From NCBI GenBank assembly GCA_922989275.2, contig OV277862.1, forward strand, positions 16,907,543-16,971,542: a DNA stretch of 64,000 nt, read 5' to 3'. Shown here one piece after another: positions 33,036-44,072 of this stretch; the stretch's first letter is position 1, and each line of letters opens with the position of its first letter. Origin of the DNA: Gari tellinella (taxonomy: Eukaryota; Mollusca; Bivalvia; Cardiida; Psammobiidae). A program made the position numbers and the translations under genes. Under the pieces are notes generated by a model that saw only the letters and a list, made by a program, of their open reading frames with translations, was not told the origin of the DNA and did no database searches.

Positions 33036-33292
33036 TAGGATAGGGAATACGTTATTTTCCCCCGTTTAAACACAAACGAAACGTAAACGCAATGTAATAT
33101 AATGTAGAAAATGCATTTTTTTTAAAATAAAAATTTCACTGATAATTTTAATTTGAATGGCAAACAGTAAGGGACCAGATCAGACATCGTGTTGCCCGAG
33201 GTGTGACACGGCTCCAAACTGTCTCCAATTGATATGGTAGTTTTGATATAAACTATTTTATTGGAAAAGAATAATAACTGCCTTCTCCACTT
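33036..33292. mobile_element. MITE-H (inverted), decayed
   Basis: GGGAATACGTTATTTTCCCC start, CCCGTTTAAACACAAACG, hairpin AGTAAGGGACCAGATCAGAC / GGCTCCAAACTGTCTCC, end AATAACTGCCTTCTCCACTT. Confidence 0.5.
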
Positions 33293-33681
33293 CAGTGGAT
33301 AGCCTCTCTCTTTCACTTCCGGCACGAAGAATACTCTCTGTGAAGGAGAATAGTGGATTACATGTAACCGACGAATATACATATAATAACTTGGCCCTTG
33401 ATCTCTGCATCTTTTGATACTGACAAGTCAATAAAATAAGACAATACAGCCATGATTGGAACAATGTTATTCTCCAATTTTCCGAAACACAGATTATAGG
33501 AGTTTTTTGTGTCAAGACCTGCTCTTATATTAACCAGTTTTATTTATGACATTATCATATCATATCATTTTTTTATTTCTTTTTTAAAAAATCACTTATT
33601 GTGACACATTTTAAGAAAACGCCTGCAGTGCTGACAGTATATTCGCTGTATATATTAAAAAAGAAGTTTATTACACAACCT

Positions 33682-33924
33682 GGGGCCCGTTTTACTAAAC
33701 TACTTACGCAAAAATTTTGCGTAAGTCAAAATTTTAAATTCTAATTTATATTTTTTATTATCACTTGCTACAAATAGCAAATAGCCAGATCAGAGGACGC
33801 GCTTTTAGCGCGTCCTCTGATCTGGCTATTTGCTGTTTGCAAATGTTTATGATCGAAAAATAAGAGTTAAACGATTTTGACTTACGCAAAAATTTTGCGT
33901 AAGTTGTTTAGTAAAACGGGCCCC
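33682..33924. mobile_element. MITE-L, inverted copy
   Basis: Same ends and same central hairpin (GAGGACGCGCTTTTAGCGCG) as 8388-8630, in the other orientation and nearly identical, so the family was active fairly recently. A B-family MITE starts about 20 bp further on. Confidence 0.7.
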
Positions 33925-33945
33925 TTGTCTGTAACAGTTATAAAT

Positions 33946-34273
33946 TACAGCGCTCACTCTCTTCAACGACACCTACAGGGAGACAAAGATTGTGTGCGTT
34001 GTTCGGAGGGAGTCGTTATATGGAGGGAAAATGGCTTACATTTGCAAAAAGCGGCCTCTGGTCTGGATTCAAGCTGTTTGCCACTCGTCACTAAGTTTGT
34101 TTCTGTCAAAATGTCCAATATGTAACTATGCGAAAAACAGCAGACGACAGCTTTAACTAGACGATATTGCAGCAGTAAAAGCGTTAGACATAATTGTCCT
34201 GTTTAGGGGACTGCGGTAAGGGTTGTTGTAAGGAGGGAGTCGTTGTTGGGAGGGCCGTTGTAGTGAGGGAACA
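33946..34273. mobile_element. MITE-B, one hairpin arm lost
   Basis: CAGCGCTCACTCTCTTCAAC start, TTCGGAGGGAGTCGTTATAT, a hairpin reduced to its right arm (CTGGATTCAAGCTGTTTGCC), AGCAGACGACAGCTTTAACT, and GAGGGCCGTTGTAGTGAGGG end. Repeat R begins at its end. Confidence 0.6.
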
Positions 34274-34760
34274 CTTTATTTATGCTTTTCGGTGGATTAC
34301 CACGAAATAGCAGTGGATTATCACTTGATAATCCACTGCAGTGGATTATCACCAATCGCTTTTATTATGAATTTTCCCCGTAGGGCTCCCCAAGAATCGT
34401 AGTCAATCGTGTCTTATCGTTAAATTCCGGCAGTCCGATTTGTTGCGAACTACTCACCGGAAGAGCAGGAATCCAAACTCGGGAGCAACGAAGTAATTCG
34501 GATGACGTCAAATCAATAAATAAGTGACGTCATCGTACGGGAAACTGTTTCGAAAATGTGTTCGATATAAAGTTGGGGCTCAACACGGGGTAAATCATTT
34601 ACTTTCGCTTTCTCAATTGTCGAACAATTTAAAAAGTGGCTTAAAAGCATAAATAAATAGAATAATTGTATTTTTTCAGTATAAGATCGATTCGCCACTC
34701 GTGAAAATATAATGTCTGATGTTCACTCAATGGATTAAATTTCTATCTTATACTGAATTT
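34274..34760. repeat. Repeat R, copy 1 (two CRE palindromes)
   Basis: Nearly identical to 41097-41640 in the same orientation. Contains GCAGTGGATTATCAC repeats, two TGACGTCA sites (34503-34510, 34524-34531), and a terminal hairpin element that has lost its left arm (34677-34755). Confidence 0.7.
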
Positions 34761-34784
34761 TTTTTTTATCCTCTATGTAATCTT

Positions 34785-34975
34785 TTCACTGCCTTAAAAC
34801 AATGGTTATTTGCACAGTTTGGATCCTGACCAGACACCGCGTAACGCGGCGTCTGATCAGGATCCAAACTGTTTGCTGCTCATTACGATATAATTAACTT
34901 TAACATTTGAGAAATAAAAGCAGACGACAATTATTTAAAGTAGATGGCGCCATGGCAACGAAGGGCTTAAAATGG
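34785..34975. mobile_element. MITE-A, directly after repeat R
   Basis: CTTTTCACTGCCTTAAAACA start; perfect hairpin CAGTTTGGATCCTGACCAGA / inverse; right arm with AGCAGACGACAATT. Confidence 0.55.
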
Positions 34976-35490
34976 CGCTGCTGCTATACAACAACGATAC
35001 AAATATTTGCTTAAGACAAGGGCAATGCAATCTAGGGATGGCGGATCAGTCGCTTGATGCATGCGATAACAAATCAGTGTGTCCCACATAATATGCCGTT
35101 TATTTTTTGAGTAACTTAAATTTACAAGTTATTCACAACATATATTCAAATTTTGATATGCACCGTCACGCATATGTATACGTACATGTACACGAACACG
35201 AATACATCCACTTCCACGCACACGCGGACATGCTCATATTGATAAGAGGTATGCTACGAAAGTTTACGAATTTGAGGTTGAACTAGAAATTAACACAGCG
35301 TGGTGAGATATTCAACATTGCAAAAATGTTCAATGGACTTTATTCAATTGTTTATTGTTTAATGGCATTTGCATGAAATACTGTAGGGTGTCATAGTGTA
35401 TAAACAAACGATATCAAGATGTATTACATGTATTTCATTCAAGACATCATTCCAAGTACGGTATAACCTCATTATCTCGAACCCGCTTAA

Positions 35491-36408
35491 GGATGTCGGC
35501 CTGTCTTTTTGAGCATTATGAAATTTCCGAAAAACTTTACGAACTCGTTTTCAAAAAAATGGTAAGAACTCAGTTTTGGTGAATGCATACAGTAATAAAA
35601 CACAATTTTCCCGGGAAAAAAATGGATTTTCGTTCCAGAAGGGACTTTTTAAGTTTTATGTCCTATTCGTAGTTAACAGCATACACTGTTTTCATAGGTA
35701 GGTCGTATTTTGTTACATCCGATTTCAATTCAATTTCTCAGAATATAAGCATGACATTTTCATGGTAGTACAGTTTTAGTATAAATTATAGATAGCTCAA
35801 TAGATAAAATGAAATTTTTGGAAAAAAAATATTTTTGGTAAAAGTACACAAAAAATTGAAAAAATGAGAAAAAAATGGATTTTTTAGATAAAATGATCTA
35901 TATCTTTTTTAAAAGATACGGGACCCTGTGTTTTTATTTGCTATTTCACTAAAACTTTTTGTTTGCAAGGCTAAAAACATCAAATAAAAAATTTGGTATT
36001 TAGTTTGCTACAATTTGTAGGGCAAGTTTCACAGTGCCTTATTCTCCCATTACAAAAAAAGTGGCTGGGGTAAATTTTACTCCTTTCTGGTGAAATCAAA
36101 TATTTTTATTTTGGATCTTGAAAAAATATTATTTTCAGGGTTTATTCTTACTATGGTAATATAAATTAGGATACTTTTGGTACAAATAGATTGTTTAAAT
36201 ATTGATTGAAAAACCGTAGTACAAAAAAGTAGGAGTTTTTATGAAGCTTCAATTTTAGGGGGGTAGCCTTGAAAAATCTCAAATTGTGAAAAAGAAAGGT
36301 CCGGTACCCCCACTTTTTTCACCAGTTTTGTCATAGAAACTAATTTTACTATCAGTATGCAAAGTTTGAAGAGTTTGGTATTTACTTTACCAAGGTGCAC
36401 CTACCCCC
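35491..36408. mobile_element. TTAA-flanked insert in MITE-D
   Basis: TTAA occurs at 35487-35490 and 36409-36412, inside a 7-bp repeat CTTAAGG, and removing the insert restores the D sequence. Ends GGATGTCGGCCTGTC and (inverse) GGGGGTAGGTGCACC match only partly. A TTAA target is the piggyBac signature, but there is no transposase and the AT-rich interior has no open frame worth naming. Confidence 0.5.
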
Positions 36409-36464
36409 TTAAGGCGAACTTACCCGTATTTCAAAGTTTAAACGTGGCCTATATATTTGATTAG

Positions 36465-36665
36465 TCAATTTCCCATCTAATGGGTGCCTGGCTTAACAGT
36501 TTTTATGTTCGTTTTGTTTTATATTGAAATCAGCAAAAAGTTTAGACTCTGATCAGACGCCGCATTATGCGGCGTCTGATTAGAGTGTCTACGCTGTTTG
36601 CCTATGTCCCATATGCGAGACCGTGGGCAAAATTTGGTTTATTTTTAAATTAAAATTCGGGTATC
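36465..36665. mobile_element. MITE-E (inverted), nested in MITE-D
   Basis: Hairpin GTTTAGACTCTGATCAGACG ... CGTCTGATTAGAGTGTCTAC, followed by CCTATGTCCCATATGCGAGA as in the start of the E copy at 13680. Confidence 0.55.
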
Positions 36666-36829
36666 ATGTTGCGACTTGAACAAGCTCGGGTTGTTTAATT
36701 TCAACCGAAGAAAAGCGAATAAGTTCGAGTTAATGGAGTTTCCGGATATCGAAGTTCGACTGTACATAATGCTTTTTGTGCACGTTTTTATTTTCACACA
36801 TGTATGTAAACATATGATCATACATACTT

Positions 36830-37590
36830 ATTGCATTGCAAACCGTGTAGAACAAGACAACCCACTGCGCCAAAGACGCGGTGGGTTGTCTTAGTTTACA
36901 CGGTACGGAACTCATCTGTGTGTCCATTATCTAACTTACTTTCAAGTAATTAATCGAATTGCAGCTAATCCTGTTCTATAATGGTTTATGCAGTGCGATA
37001 TGTCTGCCTTATTGAATGACAGCTATGTTTTTTTTATTTTTACAATGCGACATGTCTGCCTTTATTGCAATGGCAACATAGTTCGTTCTACAATGATTTT
37101 TGGCAGTGTAATGCTTTGTTTTCGGATGGCAGCTAGATAAGTTCTACAACCGTTTCCGTAGTGCAATATGTCTGCCTTTATTCGAATGGCAGCTAGGCTT
37201 GCTCTACAAACGTTTTAGCAGTGCGATGTGTCTGCCTTTATTCGAATGACAGCTGTGTTCATTGTACAATGGTTTTTACAATGTAATATGTCTACTATGA
37301 ATTTATGCAGTGCGATATGTCTGTTTTAATTCGAATGACAGCTAGGTTAATTCTACAATGACTTGTGCAGTGCGTTATGTCCGCCTTTATTTGGATGGCA
37401 GCTAGGCTCGTTCTTCAAAGGATTTTTCAGTGCAACATGCATGTCTTTATTCGAATGGCTGCTAGGCTTGTTCTACAATGTCCTTTGCGATGCGTTATGC
37501 CTGTCTTTAATCGGATGACAGCTAGGTTCAATCTACAATGAGTTTTTGCAATGCGATTCGTCTGGTTTTCTTTTGGTGCGGCTCATATAA
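36830..37590. repeat. MITE-Q hairpin plus about 60-bp minisatellite
   Basis: 36835-36905 is a Q-type hairpin (AAGACAACCCACTGCGCCAA / inverse). From 36960 the phrase CAGTGCGATATGTCTGCCTT ... TTCGAATGGCAGCTAGG recurs about ten times. 37570-37590 ends GGTGCGGCTCAT, like the Q terminus. Confidence 0.7.
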
Positions 37591-37631
37591 ATAATGCAGC
37601 TTTGTATGGTCTGCAAATATTCATGTACGAT

Positions 37632-37842
37632 ATACAGTAAAACCTCGCTATTACGACCACTAAAACGAAGGCTAATTGAGTGTATAATAGACAGGTGACA
37701 GCTTAAAGCAAGGTTACAGTGAAACAGAAAGCTCCTATAGGAGCTTTCTGTTTCACTGTCACCTTGCTTTAAGCGGTCACCTATCGCAAACATTCTAATA
37801 ATCAACATAATTTAGTGGTCGTAATAGCGAGGTTTTACTGTA
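37632..37842. mobile_element. MITE-K, well preserved
   Basis: CAGTAAAACCTCGCTATTAC at one end and its near-inverse at the other, with TA on both sides. The centre is a perfect hairpin around AAGCTCCTATAGGAGCTT with long arms (ACAGTGAAACAG / CTGTTTCACTGT). It is the best reference copy of the family. Confidence 0.75.
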
Positions 37843-39115
37843 TTTCAATTTACGACCATGGGGGGTTGTGCCAATATTAAACATAAGACAAGAGCAATGT
37901 AATATATAATTACGTCCATAAACAAACCCACTAGGACGTCATTTTACCTGTGCATGCCCAAAAGAAGTCCCCTGAACAACTAAAAATGGATGTTAAATAG
38001 CATGTTTACAAAAGGCATCACTTATGCACCTATTCCACACCAACTTCTAGTCACTTATGGAGGTGAAAGTGTTTGCACCCAACATATTTGCACCCAAAAT
38101 ACCCGGAAACTCCAAAAAGTATTAAAAAGCGAAATTAGTAGTGTCAAAATAGTTTGCTATTTCATATATCAAATTACAGAACTCAATGGAGTTTCCAGTT
38201 TAAATAACAATGTAACATAACAGCACACGCAATACAAGAAATACGCAATGATTCTTTTTCGCTTCCAGGAGGCGTAATTCTATGTGACCCACTGCAAAGT
38301 GTTCTTATTGTTTTATCGATTGGTGCATACTAATTTTTCTCTCTTTCTTTTATGTCACCTATGTAGTTACATTGAATCATAATACTTTGTATATTAACGA
38401 AATGAATTGATTTTTTCGGCGTTTAAGCGAAATAAGCTACAGAAATTGATTTGCCGATCATTTTCTGTCGTTTACCTCGCTGAAAGACCTACAAAACTTA
38501 ATTTCATTTCTTATATTTGCAGTTATTTCTATTATCAAATGAACATTTATTAGTATGCATGAATGTTTAGTCCAAATTAGAGGTTGTTAACACGCATAAT
38601 GTGTATCCTAAAAGAAACAGCCATAACTGTCATTACTCAGGAAACGCAACAAAATTATTCGCGGAGAGCAGACCCATAAGCCCCGTCTCCTCTGTGATAG
38701 GTATGCACAAGCCCGCCCGCATATAAATTGCGTTTATACAAATTAAACGTCATTTTGTTCAATGGAATTGAATGGGACGAAAGTAAATATTCATGCTTAT
38801 TTGTTATTTATCATTAATCGTATATAACTGTCTCACATTGCAGTCTTTTGACTCTCTATCTCTCGGATTGCAAATAGCTTACATTTAGCCATAACCTAAG
38901 GATTCATGTTTCAAACAATAGAAAATTTAAATACATGCATGGCTTTTTGACGATTTGATTTAAATGTTCATGGTTTCCTTTAATGTTGTAAACGTTTTGT
39001 TTCACAGACTATAAATGCCTAAAATAGTGTCATTTTGAATTATCATAACGCTATAACTGACATAGGTAAATCAACAACAACCCAGTCTTCTATTTGTCAC
39101 ATTATTTAAACATCT
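37843..39115. other. No gene recognised
   Basis: The longest stretch of the window free of recognisable repeats, AT-rich, with no convincing coding signal. It could hold unique regulatory or intronic DNA. Confidence 0.5.
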
Positions 39116-39358
39116 TACAGTGGAGACGTCGCTATTCTTTCCGGTTTAAACGAAACGCAAATTCATCGCATTAAAACGTAGAAAATGACAACATTTTGAC
39201 AATTTTGACTTTCCAAGTTGATTTGAGTGGAAAACGGTTTGGAGCCAGATCAGACGCCGGATTAACCGGCGTCTGACCTGGCTCAAAACTGTTTGCAATG
39301 GCAATACATGTAATAGTTTTTAGCGTAAACGCGTTTATTTAGAAAAGAATAACACCAC
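39116..39358. mobile_element. MITE-H (inverted)
   Basis: CAGTGGAGACGTCGCTATTC start; CGGTTTAAACGAAACGCAAA; hairpin GTTTGGAGCCAGATCAGACG around CCGGATTAACCGG; AACGCGTTTATTTAGAAAAG near the end. Confidence 0.6.
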
Positions 39359-39914
39359 TGGATGCCACATTAACGGACCTCGCTTGTACCTATTTATACC
39401 TAGCGGATGCTTCCAAGCTTAATATATCGGAGGAGTCCATTTTTAATTTTAGGACTGTCTGGTCAAATGTGTCACTGATAGTTATTTTGATATAAATTTC
39501 TATTAGAAAACAGTGTCAACTCAGATCAGATGCCGCTTTATGCGACATAATTATGATCTGAATTTGCACTGTTTACGTATCTTTTATTTATGAGATTCTA
39601 GGTACAAATGGGTTAAATTTCTATTATTCATACAATCAAACATATACATGTGTATCCATTTTGTCTTTCATTATGAAAAGATGAGTTGGGTTTTACGACA
39701 CTGCGACACTGTATATGTCGTATAGCACCTATGAACAATGAGAAGAGATGGATGATAGATGATGATAAAGAGGGAATGATTTCAAGAAGGTGACTTCAGC
39801 TAATCTCTTTCGCTGCATGGCATCATACCTACCAACATGTATTCCTTTTAGTTTTAGGAAAAAGGTATACTCTCTGTCAAATAAACAAAATCATCCGCTA
39901 TGCCAATTAAGCTC

Positions 39915-40167
39915 TTAACCCTTTACCTGATAGCATTGTTACTAGTATTGAAGATATGTGACTACTTAAAGCAGGTTGAAAGTAAAGCAGAATGCGCCCT
40001 AAGGCGCATTCTGCTTTACTTTCAGCCTGCTTTAAGCTATTAACTGCTAGAATAAGGAAAGTATTAAATATGACACATATTCATTACGGTATAATTTGGA
40101 ACTATTTTCTTCAGCGGATGAATAAACTGAATGCGCTAGAAGCCGCTTCTATAAGGGAAAGGGTTAA
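39915..40167. mobile_element. MITE-C, complete
   Basis: TAACCCTTTACCTGATAGCA start, perfect hairpin CTTAAAGCAGGTTGAAAGTA, core GCGCCCTAAGGCGC, end AAGGGAAAGGGTTA. Confidence 0.65.
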
Positions 40168-40290
40168 ATCGCGACATTTATGTGTTTGTCATTGCAGTAT
40201 AACACGATGCTTTCTATCCAATATTTGTCTTTGGAAAAATGAAAATAAAAAATATTACATTAATCCGAAACTTGGTCCAAGAAAGCATGC

Positions 40291-40641
40291 ACAGTGCTCC
40301 CTCTCTACGACGAAATCCAATGGGAGACAAAGAGTCCATGTGTTGTTCGGTTAGAATTGTTATCGGGAGGGAAATTAGCTTACATAATAATTTTGCAAAC
40401 AGCTTGAATCGAGATCAGACGCCGCGTTACGCGGCGTCTGATCTGGATTCAAACTGTTTGCCTCTCGTCATTAAGGTTTTTTCCTGTTAAAAATCCATTA
40501 TGTAAGAAAACAGTAGACAGCAATTAAAGCAGACGATATTGCAACAGTGTAAGCATTAGAAATAATTGTCTTGGGAAATGTGGAAAGCGTTGTTGTAATG
40601 AGGGAGTCGTTGTTCGGGGGCCGTTGTAGGGAGGAAACACA
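40291..40641. mobile_element. MITE-B
   Basis: CAGTGCTCCCTCTCTACGAC start; hairpin AACAGCTTGAATCGAGATCA / inverse with GCCGCGTTACGCGGC; right arm TATTGCAACAGTGTAAGCAT; end GGGCCGTTGTAGGGAGGAAA. Confidence 0.65.
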
Positions 40642-41090
40642 GAAATTACACAATACCGCTGGAGAATAATTTCATAAACCATGGCTGTTGTATAATCCAT
40701 TTCATTATATAAATAAAATATTGTTGTATCCATTACTCCATAAATACGCATTTTACACCTTTAAATTAATAACCAACTAAAGAAAACATTTCCACTTCAT
40801 ACAGTCATGAATATGTGTCATAAGAAATAGTTTTAATTACATAGTACCGACGGAGAAGATATCCATAAAGCATTTCTGTTGTCCAATCCATTCATTATAT
40901 AAATAAAATATTCGTGAATCCATTTCTCCATAAATACACATTTTACATCTTTAATTTAATCCTCCACTTAAAAAAACAGTTCTAATTTATACAGTCATGA
41001 ATATGTGCCATACTAAATAGTTCTAATTACATAGTACCGACGGAGAAGAGTTACATGCACCATTCCTGTTGTCCAATCTATTTCATTACA
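40642..41090. repeat. About 190-bp repeat in two tandem copies
   Basis: TGTTGTATAATCCATTTCAT / TGTTGTCCAATCCATTCATT, GAATATGTGTCATAAGAAAT / GAATATGTGCCATACTAAAT and CATAGTACCGACGGAGAAGA recur. It lies between a B copy and repeat R. Confidence 0.6.
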
Positions 41091-41096
41091 TGAATT

Positions 41097-41640
41097 TATT
41101 TATGCTTTTCGGTGGATTACCACGAAATAGCAGTGGATTATCACTTGGTAATCCACTGCAGTGGATTATCACCAATCGCTTTTATTATGAATTTTCCCCG
41201 TAGGGCTCCCAAGAATCGTAGTCAATCGTGTCTTATCGTTAAATTCCGGCAGTCCGATTTGTCGCGAACTACTCACCGGAAAAGCACGAATCCAAACTCG
41301 GGAGCATCGAAGTAATTCGGATGACGTCAAATCAATAAATAAGTGACGTCATCGTACGGGAAACTGTTTCGAAAATGTGTTCGATATAAAGTTGGGGCTC
41401 AACACGGGGTAAATCATTTACTTTCGCTTTCTCAATTGTCGAACAATTTCGTTTAAAAAGTGGCTTAAAAGCATAAATAAATAGAATAATTGTATTTTTC
41501 AGTATAAGATCGACTTTAATCCATTTCGTGAACATCAGACTGTTATATTTTCAATCGTGGCTTCGCCACTCGTGATAATATATAACGTCTGATGTTCACT
41601 CAATGGATTAAATTTCTATCTTATACTGAAAAAAACAATT
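41097..41640. repeat. Repeat R, copy 2 (full terminal hairpin)
   Basis: Same as 34274-34760 with TGACGTCA at 41322-41329 and 41344-41351. The 3' end carries a whole palindromic element, 41500-41628 (CAGTATAAGATCG ... TCTTATACTG, loop GTGGCTTCGCCAC). Not an LTR pair: the 6.3 kb between copies holds only MITEs and no gag or pol. Confidence 0.7.
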
Positions 41641-41685
41641 ATCCTCTATATAATATTGTATAATATATATAGCTGGACCAAGCTG

Positions 41686-41806
41686 GTGGAAGCTTAAAGC
41701 AGGCTGAAAGTAAAAATGTTTTAAAATTGATTTTACTTTCAATCTGCTTTTAAATGCCACCTATTTTCAATACTAGAAACAGGCTATCTTGGTAATGGGT
41801 TAAACC
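41686..41806. mobile_element. MITE-C hairpin with diverged core
   Basis: CTTAAAGCAGGCTGAAAGTA and TACTTTCAATCTGC enclose a core replaced by AAAATGTTTTAAAATTGA. Ends CTTGGTAATGGGTTA. Confidence 0.5.
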
Positions 41807-41935
41807 AAGACTCATGAATAAACCTAAAGACTTACCGCAGAAAAAAACTTCAATTCAGAATTCTCCAAAGTCAATTTAACCTACTGTAATGCCGCTGGTC
41901 GGTATTCATCTTCTACATGTCACTGGGTATTGTTT

Positions 41936-42190
41936 TTAACCCATTACCCTGTAGGCTGTTTGATAGTTTTGAAGACAGGTGAACACTTAAAGCAGGTTGG
42001 AAGTAAAGCAGAATGCGCCTTAAGGCGCATTCTGCTTTACTTTCAGCATGCTTTAAGCTACCAGTTGTAAGGATGTAAAACAGATTTCTTATAGTATATC
42101 ATATTTATGGTTGTATAAAGTGGAACTATTATCTTCTGAGGAAGACTAATTTTAAGGCGTAAAAAGGCGTATTTATGGGGGAATGGGTTA
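41936..42190. mobile_element. MITE-C, complete
   Basis: TAACCCATTACCCTGTAGGC start; hairpin CTTAAAGCAGGTTGGAAGTA, core GCGCCTTAAGGCGC; right end TATTTATGGGGGAATGGGTT. Confidence 0.7.
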
Positions 42191-42236
42191 AAATATCGCA
42201 TAGTATAGGCTTGGCTGTTGATCAAGGCTGTTTGCC

Positions 42237-42390
42237 TTATAAACTCTTTCCTCCCTGATACTTCAAGTGGACAAATTCAATTTCCAATTGAGCCTAGTCC
42301 ATTGTTTACCATTTAGGATTGTGTTTTATAATATATTGCTAAATAACAAACAGTGTAGACTCTGACCAGAGGACTCCCTCTGAATGGATC
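42237..42390. mobile_element. MITE-F fragment (inverted)
   Basis: AACTCTTTCCTCCCTGATAC, AATTGAGCCTAGTCCATTGT and AAACAGTGTAGACTCTGACC are the F right half read backwards; the hairpin breaks off after GAGGACTCCCT. Confidence 0.5.
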
Positions 42391-42676
42391 CATCAAATGT
42401 GCATGTTCACATTTCTATGTGCAATGCTTATGTCCTGCTGCGATATCTGGGAGTCGAAATAGTCTCCCCAAGGAGACTCAAACAATTAGCAGCCTTACTG
42501 ATCAGGGACAGATGATTGTCAGACGTCGGCTGGGCGACGACAGAAAACTCTCAAATTCGGACATTTGACCTTTGGTAACCTTAAACTCGGCATCTGATCT
42601 GGATTAAATGTCAATCAAATTTTACATAGCAGGATATATATCTAGCGTATCCGTATCATGTACAGTAACATCTCTT

Positions 42677-42937
42677 TACTGTAAAACAGGTATTTTTCAA
42701 ATCGTGGATAATTCGCGTAATGCGATTTTGTATTAATTCGCGACATCATGCAATATTTCTAGCAGGTTGTAGCTTAAAGCAGGCTGAAAGTAAAGCAGAT
42801 TGTGCCTTAATGCACATTCTGCTTTACTTTCAACCTGCTTTAAGAAGTCACCTTTTTTCAAAACTAGAGATGCGGGCAACACATTCGCGAATTAACGCGT
42901 AAATTATATTCTCGCGAATAAAACTGGTTTTACAGTA
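42677..42937. mobile_element. MITE-T carrying the C-type hairpin
   Basis: Ends TACTGTAAAACAGG and CTGGTTTTACAGTA. Arms contain AATTCGCG and TTCGCGAA motifs not seen in other families. The centre is the C-type hairpin (CTTAAAGCAGGCTGAAAG ... CTTTCAACCTGCTTTAAG). This shows the C hairpin in a different set of arms. Confidence 0.65.
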
Positions 42938-42949
42938 TTACGAGTATGA

Positions 42950-43089
42950 TTGATTATTAGGTCTTTATTTTACGACAGGTGACTTTAGGAACTTTCTCTT
43001 TTACTGTCAACTTGCTTTAAGCTGTCAACAGCCTTTTGTACAATTAGTTAGCCTTCGTTTTAGTGGTCGCAATAGAGAGGTTTAACTGT
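42950..43089. mobile_element. MITE-K fragment
   Basis: The right two thirds of K: ACTTTAGGAACTTTCTCTTT, CAACTTGCTTTAAGC, and the terminus GAGAGGTTTAACTGTA. The left hairpin arm has been lost. Confidence 0.5.
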
Positions 43090-43204
43090 AAATTAATTCT
43101 TTAATTGCCAACCGTTACTTCTCTGACATGTGTGCACTGTTTGCATCAAGATCGGGTACCGTGTAGCTCGGTGTCAAGAAAGCTGGGCGATGCTTCAATT
43201 AGCT

Positions 43205-43447
43205 CTTTCTCTGTCAAGTTTTATCCTCTACTTTTACCCTCTTGCCGCCAAAATATCGTCTGCACCATGTAGTCTCGTCTGCAATATTTTAAAATAGGCT
43301 TTGGGGATTGTTTTGGCTGAATAAAAAATGTTGATTCGAGTGTCAAACAGTTTGGATCCTTATCAGACGCCGTGTCACTCGGCAACAGATCAGAGTCCAA
43401 ACTGTTTGCAAAGTGATCTATGGTCGCCATTGGCAGTGAAAGAGTTA
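43205..43447. mobile_element. MITE-A (inverted)
   Basis: TACCCTCTTGCCGCCAAAAT, GTCTGCAATATTTTAAAATA, CGAGTGTCAAACAGTTTGGA, hairpin, then GGCAGTGAAAGAGTTA. The right hairpin arm is mutated around GGCAACAGATCAG. Confidence 0.6.
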
Positions 43448-43497
43448 AATTACTTCAAAATGTATATTTTAACAAACAGACTAACAGACCGCAATTT

Positions 43498-43744
43498 TAA
43501 CCCATTACCCCATAAATACGCATTTTTACGCTTTTTATTTATTCCTCCACTGAAGAAAATAGTTCCAAATTATACCTTCATAAATCTTAACCATAAGAAA
43601 TATTTTCTGTATCCTAGTAGATGTTAGCTTAAAGCAGGCTGAAAGTAAAGCAGAATGTGCCTTAAGGCACATTCTGCTTTACTTTCAACCTGCTTTAAGT
43701 GGTCAACTATATTCAATACTAGAAACAGGCTATGGGTTAATGGG
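43498..43744. mobile_element. MITE-C (inverted), complete
   Basis: TAACCCATTACCCCATAAAT start; hairpin GCTTAAAGCAGGCTGAAAGT; end GAAACAGGCTATGGGTTAAT. Confidence 0.7.
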
Positions 43745-43828
43745 TCAATCAGATTATCTTATGGTAAGGAGGGGATTTATCAGCTAACTGGCATATGGCA
43801 ATTATATACTTATCCAAAAAAGAAAGTT

Positions 43829-44072
43829 CAGTGCTCCCTCCCTACAACGGGCCTCCCAACAACGACTCCCTCCTTATAACAATGCTTTCCACTGTTCCCA
43901 AGACAATTATGTCTAACGCTTGCACTGCTGCAACATCGTCTGCTTATAATTGTTGTCTGCTGTTTTTCTGACATGCTGGACATTTTTTACAGAACCCCCC
44001 CCCCCCCCCACCACCCCACCCCATAATGACGAGTGACACACAGGTTGAATCCAGATCAGACGCCGCGTAACG
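43829..44072. mobile_element. MITE-B (inverted), cut at the hairpin apex
   Basis: CAGTGCTCCCTCCCTACAAC start, then the B right arm in reverse, a 15-C run (43995-44009), and one hairpin arm ending at GACGCCGCGTAACG. Sequence unrelated to B follows. Confidence 0.6.

Larger units (their letters stand above)
35460..36766. mobile_element. MITE-D broken by two insertions
   Basis: Three D segments remain in order: 35461-35492 (TCATTATCTCGAACCCGCTT), 36412-36450 (GGCGAACTTACCCGTATTTC, AAACGTGGC) and 36720-36766 (GATATCGAAGTTCGACTGTA). Between the first two is the insert 35491-36408; between the last two is an E-type palindrome. Confidence 0.6.

Noticed and set aside
34513..34698. Small protein conserved at 34513-34698 and 41332-41535
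   Set aside because: It is identical only because repeat R is duplicated; changes between copies do not respect codons and no homologue is recognised.
34274..41640. Repeat R copies as LTRs of one retrotransposon
   Set aside because: The 6.3 kb between them holds only MITEs and tandem repeats, no gag, protease, RT or integrase, and R does not have TG...CA ends.
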